Made by a program: the position numbers and the translations under genes. From the NCBI GenBank assembly GCA_963691655.1, contig OY829327.1, positions 83,650,019 through 83,714,018 on the forward strand: 64,000 nucleotides of DNA. The letters are read 5' to 3'. Shown here piece after piece: positions 50,112 to 60,970 of the stretch; position 1 is the stretch's first letter, and each line of letters starts with the position of its first letter. The notes under the pieces were generated by a model. The model made no database searches, was not told the DNA's origin, and was given only the letters and a program-made list of their open reading frames with translations. The stretch is from Toxonevra muliebris (Eukaryota > Arthropoda > Insecta > Diptera > Pallopteridae).

Positions 50112-50978
50112 AACTGCTGTAAGTTGAGAATATGTATTATTTTCGAAAAATCAAAGAAATTTTCATTGACTAGAAGTAGCAAATGTGTGCGTGTATAGTG
50201 AAAAAGTTTAAATGTATTGAGAAAAAATTTAGCGCTTTTTTAAAGAAAATACGCGCTTTATTCTTCATTTTAACGGATTTTTAAAATCAAAAGTTGGCCA
50301 CACTGGCATTATAGCGGGCTGAAAAAAGTAAACAAGCAATCAAACGTTAACAATCTTTTGACAACAAGCGTTTCTCACTACGAAAAAATGGCGCCATAAA
50401 AAGAATAAGAAGAATGAGTTGCTGGTAACTCATTGCGTATTGCTTTATATCAAGACGAATTTATTCCAGGTGAAGTTATTAGCATCTCATTCTTCTTCTT
50501 TCTTCGTGGTCAATACCATAGGCTGTCAAAATCATTATTTACTTTTGATTGTTTACCTGCTATTCTTCTCCATTTTGACATTCTCTGCATGCCACCATTG
50601 TGGCCGAAACAAAGATACGTTGTTTTGTTGTACGACTGTTTTTGACATTTTATGGTATCTGATGCAACAACAAACATGTTGTTTTTGGCAACTAGAAATT
50701 GTTGTAATCTTGTTATCACCTTATACATGATTTCCCCATGCTTTATATAGAGTCAATTACTACACCGTGAGACAAAAATCAACTTTTAGTTTCACACATG
50801 AGGTAGATCATATATACGTGACAGTAAGGGCATATGTATGTAGTCAGTTTATTCGCAGCTGGTTCTGGGCTCATTTGGCAAGGCTTCAAAGTTTGCAAAA
50901 ACTCAATTTAATGAAACAACATTAAAAATATATAAAATGTTTAAAGAATAAGGTTATTTCTACTAAAGGAAAGAGGAT

Positions 50979-51140
50979 GACGGCCACGATAGTTTAGTGG
51001 GTAATTCCCATAACGTTCTTATATTCACTATCGAAATGAAGTGAATGAGAATCAAGCAATGGCAAAATGACAAAGTAATAACAAATTGCCACACGTCCAT
51101 TCGGAATCGGCGTTAAACTATAGGGGCCCAGCCTCTATCT
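50979..51140 (+). mobile_element. SINE-like element, second copy
   Basis: Starts with an A-box-like ACGATAGTTTAGTGGGTAAT and continues with GTTCTTATATTCACTATC, AATTGCCACAC and CGGAATCGGCGTTAAACTAT, matching in order the minus-strand copy at 18770-19075. The B-box region is shortened. A shorter piece of the same body is at 2148-2190. Confidence 0.6.
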
Positions 51141-51451
51141 CTGTGGTCTAGTGGCAGCTGAACTCTTATCAGTTAGTTAGTTGACAAATATTTGTGGCTA
51201 TAATTTGTATTTATTGGAAACATAATGATGAAGGACTTGCAAGGGCATTTGAGGATAATAACTTGAAATTCAAATATTTTATATTCTTTTCTTCTGAAAT
51301 ATTCTTAGCAATATTTTTTTTTAGAAACTATGAACTATCCCCTTTCAGTTAGTATACATAAGATGATCCTTTAATAATTTTATATATTTTTAATGTGTTT
51401 TTTTTTATAAAATAAAATTTTTGCAAATTTAAAAGCTTTGCCAAATGCACA

Positions 51452-51720
51452 TATCGATGGTCATACGTTGACCCCTCGTAAGTAGTCTTTCACCACTTTA
51501 GGAAAAGACGACAAAAAAGCAATAAATGTACATAAAGAATATGTAAAATTGGTTTTTAAATCATTTTAAATAAGAAAAATATATTTTTGGAATTATTATT
51601 ATTTTTTTTTGGTTCAAACTTATTTTTATATATTGTTCATAAAAATTTATTGCGTTATTGTCCCGTCTTCCAAAAGTGGTGAAAAAGTACCTACAAGGGG
51701 TCAACGTATGACCATCGATA
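51452..51720. mobile_element. Foldback MITE with arms of about 60 bp
   Basis: The outermost 25 bases (51452-51476) are an exact inverted copy of 51696-51720 (core GATGGTCATACGTTGACCCC). The similarity continues inward (CTTTCACCACTTT / AAAGTGGTGAAAA) to about 60 bp per arm. The 150-bp centre is AT-rich and non-coding. Confidence 0.8.
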
Positions 51721-52027
51721 TTCTATATTTCACCTCTACTTTCATTTGTATACTTTATGTGTGCAAATTGCAGTTTCCAGGGCTCTTCTGGTTAGATACA
51801 TTTCTATATTCACAGTCAGTGAGCAGCTGATTTTCTTCAGTGCCATTGCCAACTGGCTATTGTAATTGTAATACTGACGGCCGTTTGATCTCTGATCACC
51901 AGTACACTCTGCCTACTTTTAGTCTCATATTAAAAATGACCTTTTTAGTTTGAGAACGATATCAACGGTTAACGTTTGAGATTTGAGAAAAGGATTATTT
52001 TTCAAATGTACTTCAAGTTGAGATTAA

Positions 52028-52130
52028 ACAAAAATGTTTGTTGGACAGTGCAAACGTGTGAGTGTATTAGTGAAAAAGTGTTAATGTATTGGCTTTTTTG
52101 GACTTGCACGACACGAGCCCAGATGTTACG
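52028..52130 (+). repeat. Fragment of family C
   Basis: GCAAACGTGTGAGTGTATTAGTGAAAAAGTG, AATGTATTGG and a closing GGACTTGCAC resemble the right end of element C (48945-49005). No left end is seen. Confidence 0.45.
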
Positions 52131-52351
52131 TAGTAAACTTGCGAAATTTTATGAGGACCACTAATGTGTGTGAATTTAACCCAGATATGCAGTATAAGCA
52201 GTACACTTCAGAAATTCTATATTTTGTATTGAATGTATTTTCATTTATGGGATAATTTAAAAATACCCTTATCACTAACAATTTCGAACGCATCTACTTA
52301 ACCAAATGCAGCCCTGTATTGCTGTGCGACGCTTCGCCGACGTTTTCCATT

Positions 52352-53192
52352 AGTGTTGTGAGGAGTCGAATATTTTTTTAGCACGAGTAATTTGACTGAA
52401 ATTGAAATAATTTGAAAAAAGACCTCAGATTGATTTGCGAATGATTGCGTTTTGCGGACGCAAAAAATGAAAAGCTAATGCCAGAGTGTGTGCTTCTGAT
52501 TAGCAAAGCTGCTACTATTTGTACCCCCAATCGAACTTATTATTTTCAAAATAGCTTCAAATAAAACTATATCTGTGGTCACAAGGCATAACAACACAAC
52601 TCGAGTTCTGTCGATTTCGAGTTATTATTATAATTGAAATCTTCATATCCGGTTTCATATTGTGTCAAAATTTTATGAATATCGGTTCAGTGGCTTACAA
52701 GATATTGAAGGAAAAATAGCACAACTCAAATTGATTTCTATTACCATTTGAATCATTGAAGTGTTGTCCTGGAAAATTAAAAAAACTGACTTATGCTGTT
52801 ATGCCTTGTGACCACAGATATTAGCATTTTATGATATTTTTCATAACTTTAATATCAAAATAAGTGTGAAAGTGCAAGAGGATAAGATGAAAAAATTATG
52901 ATTCATTCTATTGTTATTATTTACGTCAACTCGTTTCTAATATTTTTTGATTTGGAAAATTTTGTTTGCTAATTTCTTCCAAATCTCTTTCATTTCATTT
53001 CTTATTCATCTTCGTCAACTCGCGTTCGCTTCTATTTTGGTATATATTCGCACATGGCCATTTCAAGTTTAAACTCGACTCTATCAACTCGTATTTTAAC
53101 AACTCGAGTTAAAGCAATATGTGACTTGAGCTGGGTCGATTATTTTTTTACTCGAGTTAGCGAGTAAAAAATACTCGACTCGTCACATCACT
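52352..53192. mobile_element. MITE-like element ending 91 bp upstream of the Mau2 start codon
   Basis: The first 27 bases (AGTGTTGTGAGGAGTCGAAT and on) match the reverse complement of the last 27 with three mismatches. Subterminal ACTCGAGTT motifs recur. Inside is a second inverted pair, ATATCTGTGGTCACAAGGCA (52568-52587) and its reverse complement near 52800-52823, so it is a foldback within a foldback or two nested elements. No transposase. Confidence 0.7.
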
Positions 53193-53283
53193 ATTTCTAA
53201 TTAAAGTAAACAAGTGAAAAAGAAAGAATTGGAGCAAAAGAGCGGCATAAATAAATTCACATTTAACATTAATTCCGTAGAAA

Positions 53284-55281
53284 ATGAGCACTACTGCTTC
53301 ACAGGATGCTTGCTACATATCACTGTTAGGTCTGGCCGAGTATTTTCGAACATCGCAGCCGCCTAACATAAAAAAATGCATTCAGTGCTTGCAAGCCTTA
53401 TTCACATTCCAGCCGCCTTCGAAGGTGGAGGCTCGCACTCATCTACAAATGGGCCAAATTCTTATGGCGTATACTCGCAACATTGACCTGGCTCGCAATC
53501 ATCTTGAAAAAGCGTGGAAACTGTCTGAGCCATTGATGAATTTTGATGACGTTAAGTTCGATACCGCCTCGCTGCTTGCACAATTGCACCTTCAAACGGA
53601 GCAAAATTCTTTTGCTAAGGCAATGTTGCGACGCGCTGTGGAACTATCACAAAACAATGTTTATTGGCATTGCAAGTTGCTTCTGCAACTGGCGCAAATA
53701 CATGCCTCTGACCGTGAATATTCGCTGGCTTCAGAGCTGTTGGCAGTGGGAGCCGAATCTGCCGAAGAGGCAGGTGCCACATATTTGAAAGTTTTGTTTT
53801 TACTGTCGCGGGCAATGATTCTTATGATTGAACGCAAGACCAACGATGTGCTCGCATTATTGAATTCAGCTGGTGCCATCATAGATAATCATATTACCAA
53901 TGCCCACCAGAAGGAGTATCTGAAAGTTTTCTTTTTGGTACTCCAAGTATGCTACTACTTGGCACTCGGTCAGGTGAAGACGGTTAAACCAAGTTTGAAG
54001 CAGCTGCAAATGTCAATACAAACCATAATGACACCAAATTGGCCCTCGGATGAAGGTTCCAATCAGAATCATTTCAATTGACTTGGTATAAATTTTAATG
54101 CTTATACAATTCTCTATTTTACACTGCAGTTATTTTTGGGCAGAACCCGCTCGAGATGTTTGTTTGGCTTCCCAAAGAGCAGCTGTACGTGCTTGTTTAT
54201 TTGGTTACTGTGTCGCATTCAATGATGGCTGGATACATGGACAAGGCACAAAAGTATACAGAAAAGGCACTCACACAAATTGAGAAGTTGAAATCACAGG
54301 ACGACAAACCGATTCTATCCGTATTCAAAGTAATTCTGCTGGAGCACATCGTTATGTGCCGCATGGTTATGGGCAACCGCGACTTGGCCATACGGGAAAT
54401 TGCTGCAGCCCGTGACGTTTGCATAGCCGTGCCAAATCGAAGCTTGTTACGTCGCCATTCGGCTCAGCTACACTGCCTACTCGGCCTGTACTCCATGTCA
54501 ACCAGTTTCTTCGAATATGCGGAACGGCAGTTTCTGGCCTGTGTAGCCGAGACGTCGGAGCGCGACCTGAAACTATTTGCAAATTTGAACTTGGCCATTA
54601 TATATTTACGCACTAAACGTGATCAAGATCTAAAACAAATATTGGATGCAGTATCCACAGAAAACACGCATACCTACAGCAGCCAAGCGCTTATGGGCGG
54701 ATTCTACTATGTACAGGGACTACATGCGTTTCATAAAAGTAGCTTTCACGAAGCCAAGTAAGTACACGCGTCAGTTTTTACATTCAATAACGATTAAAAT
54801 CTGTTTGCTTAGACGTTTTCTACGCGAAACACTTAAAATGGCTAATGCCGAAGACCTTAACCGCCTGACCTCGTGCTCTTTAGTTTTACTATCACACGTC
54901 TTCCTCAGCATTGGAAATTCTAAAGAGAGCATGAACATGGTCACCCCTGCTATGCAGCTGGCCTCTAAAATACCTGACATACATGTACAGTTGTGGGGTT
55001 CGGCTATACTTAAGGATTTGCATCGCATGTCGAAAGATGTGCAACATGAGAAAGAGGCGTACGCTAATCACGTCAAATACTCAGAAAATTTGATTGCCGA
55101 TCAGCGCAAATGCGTGCAAAGTGTTCATCACGCTTTAATTAATTGGTTTAATGGTGAACCGCCTATGACGAACAGTGGCGGATCTGAAGCCGCGATAGGG
55201 GGAGGAGATGGAGCAGTGTCACAGCCTTCAAGCAGTAGCACTGGAATGCAGCAGTCACAACAATTTGCACCGTTTTATTAA
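53284..55281 (+). CDS. Mau2: MAU2 chromatid cohesion factor (SCC4 homologue), complete, 622 aa
   Basis: MAU2/SCC4 partners NIPBL/Nipped-B/SCC2 to load cohesin on chromatin (established knowledge). Exons are 53284-54055, 54130-54757 and 54813-55281 with consistent phases. The start [20 protein letters not shown] and the blocks [51 protein letters not shown] and [19 protein letters not shown] are typical of insect MAU2. The protein is an all-helical TPR-like array; only the last 40 residues or so are low-complexity. The length is close to the roughly 630 aa I recall for the fly protein. The first donor is GTTCCA (54056), an unusual but GT-starting site; without splicing there the frame ends at a TGA (54079). 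A MITE-like element ends only 91 bp upstream. It converges with the zinc-finger gene at 55815. Confidence 0.95.
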
Positions 55282-55285
55282 TAAA
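55280..55285 (+). terminator. Polyadenylation signal overlapping the Mau2 stop
   Basis: AATAAA begins inside the TAA stop codon of Mau2. If used, the 3' UTR is only about 20-30 bases long. Confidence 0.45.
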
Positions 55286-55814
55286 TTTATTTATCATCAA
55301 AACAATTTTATTTTCTTACAAGCCACAAAGTTAGTTTTTCGAACATTAATCGCAACTGGATTGAAAGTTTGGAATTATTCTTGGTTTCAGCTGCTCTAAT
55401 AAGCATTCTTCTTTGGAAATTAAATTTTGTGTTCCTATGAAATTAAATTCATGTATGCGTGTGGTTTTTTTTTTATAGCTTAATCCAAGGAAAGCAAAAA
55501 GTTTTAATGATTGTTTCAAACGTTAATTATATTAAACAATACTGTAACGATCTGATTGTCTTAAGGCAAAGCTAAAATGGAAATTTCACCAACGCAAATT
55601 TGTTGCTCTTCCACTTAAACTAGTTAGTAGTAGGGTTTTTTTTTTAATGTATTTATCTAAAATTCTTGAATTAAACGAATCTCATGCATGGTATATTAAG
55701 ACAAAACAACACATTAATTTAGGAAAATCTCCTCAAAGTCAGCAAATTTCTGATTTTATACTATGATAACCTTACAATTCAAAATCTGCATAAAAAATGT
55801 GACTTTGATGATTA
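55282..55814. other. Spacer between convergent Mau2 and zinc-finger genes
   Basis: AT-rich DNA that should hold both 3' UTRs. No coding sequence or repeat is evident. Confidence 0.5.
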
Positions 55815-58275
55815 TCACATATCCTCCATCGCCATTTGTAATAGTTCTTCACCGTTGTTTGGATGATGCTGTCCTTGACATTCTTCATTCCCTGCCTCTG
55901 TCGACTCATCATTATCATCTACATTAAGTATAGTTATTTGAAACTCTTGAATTTTCTCATTTCCAGTCTTTTGCGATAACGTTGCTTTTGTTGCTTTGCA
56001 CGAGGTTTTGCGTTTTTTAGCACCCACTTTACTTTCACCAGTATGAGTGCGTTGATGTATCTGGCAGTCACCCTTTTGCGTGAAACCCTTTTTACAATAG
56101 AAACATTTGTAGGGCTTCTCGCCTGTATGGGTCCGTCGATGGTTTTTGAGTACATTGAGGGCCATAAAACGCATCGGGCAAATGTCGCATGCATACGGTC
56201 GTTCCCCGGTATGTTTACGCCTATGTTTGATCAACGAGCTGGACGTGGTGAAATTGGCACTGCAATATTCGCACTTAAATGGTTGGTCGCCGGTGTGAGT
56301 GCGTTGATGTGAGAACAACTCTGCTTTCGTAACGTAACTGTTGCTGCATTGATCGCATCGGAATTTTTTTTCGTTTGAGTGACGCATAACATGTTGCTTA
56401 AGGTTTGCATTCTGGGTGAAGGACTTTCCGCAAAATGGGCACAGGAAGGGTTTCTCTCCGCTGTGGACACGCATGTGATCCTTAAGTGCGGAAAACATGG
56501 TGAAAACTGTAATAAAAAAATATATACAATAAGATGCAATTCTTTACCCCTTTATCCCCTCGTACCTTTCTTGCATACGTTACACTGATTTCTAAGGTTG
56601 CGCCTGTGCTCTTCAACCATATGTTCACCCAGATCTTCTTTCGATTCATATACTTTGTTGCATTCACTACAGATATGACCTAGAATATGCGTAGCTTTGT
56701 GCTCATTCAGGTTTTCTTCTGAAATGAAGACTCGCTCACATTCGTTGCACATGTAAGTAACAGCTGTGCACGCATTCAGTTTTTTGTGGTAGATGAGTGA
56801 CTTGCGAAGAGCAAATCCTGCATTGCAACGATTGCAGAAAAATGCTAGTTTAGCAGGAGTGGTTTCAGTGACAATAGGTTGTGGTGTCATTTCATATAGA
56901 GTCGGATCTTCAGCAGATGATTTCACCAACACCGATTTTTCGTTGAGAACTTTCTAATGGTGGACGAATGGATAAAATCTTAACTAAATAAATTTATTTG
57001 CTTCTCTTTACCTTATCCATTTCAGTCTTACCGCTAAACTTCTTTAGCGGCGTAGTTAGCACTTTTTTGGCCAATGCTGCTGTCGATTCTTCTTCAGCTT
57101 CAGTTTGCGACAATCCATGCCGTTTGCACATATGCCGTCTCAGATTTTTCTTGCTCACAAAAGTCATAACACATGCTGAGCATTTGAATTCAATTTTTTG
57201 TAATGAATCCGATGTTTCACCCGATGCTGTTGTGCGCGTCGGCTTTGCAATAATACTTTCCTCCTCACTGTTGTAAATAGTGTAATTGAAATGCTGTTGC
57301 CGTTCTACGCCTTCACTGTCGACTACAGCAGCATCTTCGGTATATATAATTTGTGTACATCTACTTTCTTCGTCTTCTTCTTCATTGTAAGTGACAATAT
57401 TAGCTACAGTTTGCCTGTCTTTTCCTTCTGGTGACTCTTCATTATCATCATAATTATAATTAGAGCTTGATAGTTCATAGTATGAACGTTCCGTTTCAAA
57501 GTCTGTCTGTTCTGCTTCTATCGGCGGTTCATACTCATCATCTTCCAATTCCAAAATAATTTCTCGACCGTGTTCTTCCATTTCAATGCCCTGGCTACGT
57601 CTCCTCTTTAATATTGGCTTCATTTTAGATCCAATAGTGTTACGAGTTACGCGAGGACGCTTCTCCTCAAATCCAATAAATTGCACTTCTGTCATGTCTG
57701 TTTCCTTTTCAATTTTCAATCTTTTACAAATTATCTGCTTGGTATCATTTGTAACCGCCACGTCTGTGAATAAAAATCGGGATGTGGTTTCTTCATCCGT
57801 TTGCGCAGCAGGTGCCAAGTTTTCTTTTTTGTCGGTTTGCGTTTCTATATCTAATGTCATCGTCTTTGCCGTTTGAACAGATTTATCAAACTTTTCCAAT
57901 CCTGGTTCAACTTCTGCTTCTTCGGGCAAAGCGTCCACCAGAAGTTGACGGAGTGTTCGATTCGAATTCTCGCATTTAATTTTAAAGAAGTAGCACCGAT
58001 TGATTTCGCTGATGCAGCTAAGGCATACCTTCTCTGGCATATTATCCGAACGTTTCGGCTTGTGTTAAGAAATTTATTAATGTTAAAACATTAAAAAAAA
58101 AAAAAACATTTTCAAGAATTATATTGAAATTAATGCTTACTTTAGTTTTCGTGAAATCTCTCAACATATCGGCAAGGCAGTTGGCGCTACTGCTGCCTCC
58201 ATCGTATAAGGAAAGAAGAGGCCCACTCAAACCTAAACAAGTTCGACAAATCTTTTCAATATCTATTGAATCCAT
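55815..58275 (-). CDS. ZAD C2H2 zinc-finger protein, probable transcription factor, 753 aa
   Basis: Minus-strand exons are 58275-58141, 58058-57012, 56953-56566 and 56506-55815, all GT-AG with matching phases. The N-terminal ZAD (zinc-finger-associated domain, an insect dimerisation module) is split by intron 1: ICRTCLG in exon 1 and VCLSCISEINRCYFFK in exon 2. A long acidic linker with many Glu/Thr residues follows. About nine C2H2 fingers come after it: one in exon 2 (FKCSACVMTFVSKKNLRRH), three or four in exon 3, one split across intron 3 (QCNVCKK | VFTMFSALKDHMRVH), and five in exon 4 joined by TGEKPY/TGERPY/TGDQPF linkers. The tail is acidic. It should be a nuclear DNA-binding protein. 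ZAD genes are a large, fast-evolving insect family, so I give no orthologue name. Its upstream region is shared, head to head, with Zswim7. Confidence 0.93.
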
Positions 58276-59090
58276 TGATTAATTCCTTTATGAAAATTTA
58301 ATACACAAAAAGATATTTATATACAGGTGAACTCGGAAATCCCAATCAAAATTTAGCGTCAAGGTAGCAACGTTACTTTTAATAAGCAGTATCCAGGATA
58401 ATGATAAAAAAGAAAACATACGAAAGGGTGACTACAAGGTCTAAATAAAGAATTCTAATGTATTTTTCTGTCTTGGAATCGACAAAAAATACGCATTAAT
58501 TCAGTAAAATAAACAAAATTGCCTAAATTGCCGCGTTGCGTCCTCTCGTATAACTTTTCAAAGCGCGTCCTCCCAAGGGTTAAGGTAAATCGATTTTGCT
58601 TTATTTTTGTACATAAAAATTATACAAAATACTTTTTAAACTATTGTCAACATATGATTACAAACTCCCTGGATAAGTTAACTACTTTTTAATTTTTAGA
58701 CGCACAATACTAATATGCAAAATATTAGTTAATGTAAAAAAGATTCAATGGAATAAAAGAAGTGTTGAGATATCTTAGAACTTCTTAAACATTTCTTTTG
58801 TTTTAAATACTTAAAAAACATATTTTTAATATTTGGGCTAAACACTCGTCTAAAATCGAAAGTGTAATTTTAGGCAGAACTTTCGGTTGTACCCTAGTAC
58901 GTACATTCAGCGGCGATTCGTTAAATAAGTTTTACATTTGCCACTACAGGTATTGCATATATACAAAATTATGGGTCATACTGTGTTTTAGTAACTCTGA
59001 GCATACCGCAACACACGAAAACGTTTGTAGAAAAATATGTAAACAAAGTCAATCGCATCACAAAAGTGTCGCACAATTATTGCAAATCTG
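58276..59090. promoter_or_regulatory. Shared upstream region of the ZAD gene (-) and Zswim7 (+)
   Basis: 815 bp between two divergent start codons. AT-rich, with no repeat that I can match elsewhere in the window. It should hold both promoters and may act in both directions. I could not identify core promoter motifs with confidence. Confidence 0.4.
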
Positions 59091-59558
59091 ATGCAAATGC
59101 AGCCATTATTAACTTCTAAGCTCGTTGACAAAATATTTGAGAATTACAAAAAGAAATTTGAAGAAACTGGTATTGAAAGCAACAAAGCACTATTTTTTGT
59201 AGAACTTCATGCAATTATTGGTGAAGTACTTCAGAAAGCTTTCCGTTTGCTGGACGAAGCGCAAGCAATCATTATATACAGATCAGAAAAGCAAAGCCGT
59301 GAATTCGCTGAAATCAAATTGTGGCACGCACCTGCTATAAAGTTATATCCGAGAGTAAATTTCTGTCCCTGTAATCACTTCACGCAAAGTGTTCTAAATT
59401 TTAGTTTCAATTCTATTTTTTGTGAACATGTGATAGCTTTGCGAGTTGCGAAATTGTTGCAAGTTCCACGATTGCACACAGAAATCTTACAAAAACATAA
59501 ATTCAACTCCCTGCTTTGTCAAATGAAGCCCAGTAACAGTACTGGTAGTTTAGTATAA
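59091..59558 (+). CDS. Zswim7: SWIM zinc-finger protein, ZSWIM7/SWS1-like, 155 aa
   Basis: ZSWIM7/SWS1 is the conserved SWIM-domain subunit of the Shu-type complex that supports RAD51 filaments in homologous recombination, with a strong role in meiosis (established knowledge). This single-exon frame has a helical N-terminus and then a SWIM motif, C-x-C-x16-C-x-H (Cys92, Cys94, Cys111, His113: FCPCNHF...FCEHVIALRVAKLLQV), placed as in human ZSWIM7 (140 aa). The protein has no other domain. The first two in-frame ATGs (59091 and 59097) are both plausible. The stop at 59556-59558 is followed after 85 bases by the Rad1 start on the same strand. The family is clear; one-to-one orthology should be confirmed. 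Confidence 0.85.
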   Translation: MQMQPLLTSKLVDKIFENYKKKFEETGIESNKALFFVELHAIIGEVLQKAFRLLDEAQAIIIYRSEKQSREFAEIKLWHAPAIKLYPRVNFCPCNHFTQSVLNFSFNSIFCEHVIALRVAKLLQVPRLHTEILQKHKFNSLLCQMKPSNSTGSLV

Positions 59559-59643
59559 ATTGCATTGGAGCTGTCTAAAGTTATTAATTCGGATGCAGCA
59601 CTCAAAAATTCTCTACGAAAAAGGAATTCTATGGAACGAAAAA

Positions 59644-60532
59644 ATGCTAACTAAGCCTCAGTACACAAATTTTAAATTTGTAGGGCGATTGGATCGCATA
59701 AAGACTTTTTACTTGGGAATTAAAGCACTAAATTTTAGTGAGGTTAGTTTGCTGTACTCAAAACATAATAAATAAATAAATTTATATTCGAACATAATCT
59801 CATTATCAGAATGGTGCCTGTCAAATAAGCGAAGAAGGGTTTCGGGTCACTGTGGAGAATGGAAAGTCTATACAAGGAAGTTTATATTTCACTGCAACGT
59901 GTTTCTCAGAGTATTACATTGATGAAACAGTTAATTTCAATCTTAATATGAATGTTCTCTCTGAATGCTTGGGTATATTTTCTAGCATTAATTGCGGCAT
60001 GAAAATATATTATAAAGGTGAAGGTGCTCCATTAATTATAGTGATGCAGCCGCAAAATGAATATGATATCATAACAGAGTGTTCTATTAAAACAAACTAT
60101 CACGAAGAGCCTATTGAATTTAACTTGGATGAAAATAGTCCAAGCTTAAACGCTGTTTTTATACGCGGCCCCGATTTGGCAAATATTTTCCATGAAATAG
60201 ATAAATCTGCAGAAGAATTGGAAATATTGTTATCACCGCACAAACCGTATTTCAAGATTAGTACATTGGGTGTTATGCAATCTGAATCCAGTGTGGAAGT
60301 AGCCAAAACTAGTGCCATGATGATACTCTTCAATTGTCGTGAAACAACATCAGCACGTTACCGAAGTTCACAAATGCGTTTGATTATGAAAGCATTAACA
60401 GCATCCACTCAAGTGGCTATGAAAACAAATAAAAGTGGCTTATTGGAAATGCATTTTTTGATGCAATCGGATGAAAACTCTGAATCTTTTATTCAATTTT
60501 ACATAACGCCTTTGGCTGATATTGATTTGTAG
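59644..60532 (+). CDS. Rad1: RAD1 checkpoint clamp subunit (9-1-1 complex), complete, 272 aa
   Basis: RAD1 forms the RAD9-RAD1-HUS1 sliding clamp that is loaded at damaged DNA and promotes ATR signalling. Exons are 59644-59742 and 59810-60532, separated by a 67-bp intron (donor GTTAGT, acceptor ATCAG), phase 0. Exon 1 reads MLTKPQYTNFKFVGRLDRIK...LNFSE and exon 2 opens NGACQISEEGFRVTVENGKS, a PCNA-like fold start. Further family blocks are SLYFTATCFSEY, ECLGIFSS, PLIIVMQP and the ending SFIQFYITPLADID. Length is normal for the family (about 280 aa). The frame is open above the ATG, but MLTKPQY matches the usual N-terminus. It lies 85 bp after the Zswim7 stop, with no evident promoter or poly-A signal between. 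Confidence 0.93.
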
Positions 60533-60553
60533 AATTTGATTTTATGTTCAAGT

Positions 60554-60559
60554 AATAAA
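60554..60559 (+). terminator. Polyadenylation signal of Rad1
   Basis: AATAAA 22 bases after the Rad1 stop codon. It would also serve a joint Zswim7-Rad1 transcript. Confidence 0.55.
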
Positions 60560-60892
60560 AAATTCATACCATTTGCAAAATAAGTGGTCAAGGAGATCTA
60601 ATGCTATTTTTTCGTTTTGTTTAGTTTCTGGCCAAAGCCATTATGGCCAAAACATTATTTCGATGCTAACAGTGACGGAGCTAGGGTTTTTCTCGCGCTT
60701 TTACGTTCTTATCAAACTAATAATTGCATGGCTAGTTCTATATCAATAACATAAAAATGTGTTGGGTAATGAAAAACAAATACAGTGAAAACTTGATTCT
60801 TGCACATAATGAAAGTTTCGAGGTTGTCGCAAGTACTAAGTTTTTGTTTTCCATACAAATTAATAAGGGCTTACATACGTCTGTTCAGAATC

Positions 60893-60970
60893 TAGGTTAG
60901 GTAAGGTTAAGTGGCTGTCCGTCAGGACACACTTAGGCTAAATACGGCCCGTTGTGTTACCACATGGGTT
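60893..60970 (-). repeat. SINE-like family fragment
   Basis: AGTGGCTGTC, GGACACACTTAGGCT and TGTTACCACAT match the 3' part of the element at 18770-19075 in the same orientation. Confidence 0.55.

Larger units (their letters stand above)
49229..50305. mobile_element. Element D: hAT-like non-autonomous element with 14-bp perfect inverted ends
   Basis: CAGTGTGGCCAACT (49229-49242) and its exact reverse complement (50292-50305) are the ends; both sides continue with GCGCTTTT-like subterminal sequence. A further end of this family lies at 62148-62204. The flanks GCCATTAT and GCATTATA resemble a decayed 8-bp target duplication. Within D lies a shortened copy of family C, and within that the Penelope-like element. 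Confidence 0.7.

Noticed and set aside
51000..51170. tRNA gene
   Set aside because: A-box-like bases are present, but no cloverleaf closes and the segment matches a SINE-like repeat elsewhere in the window.
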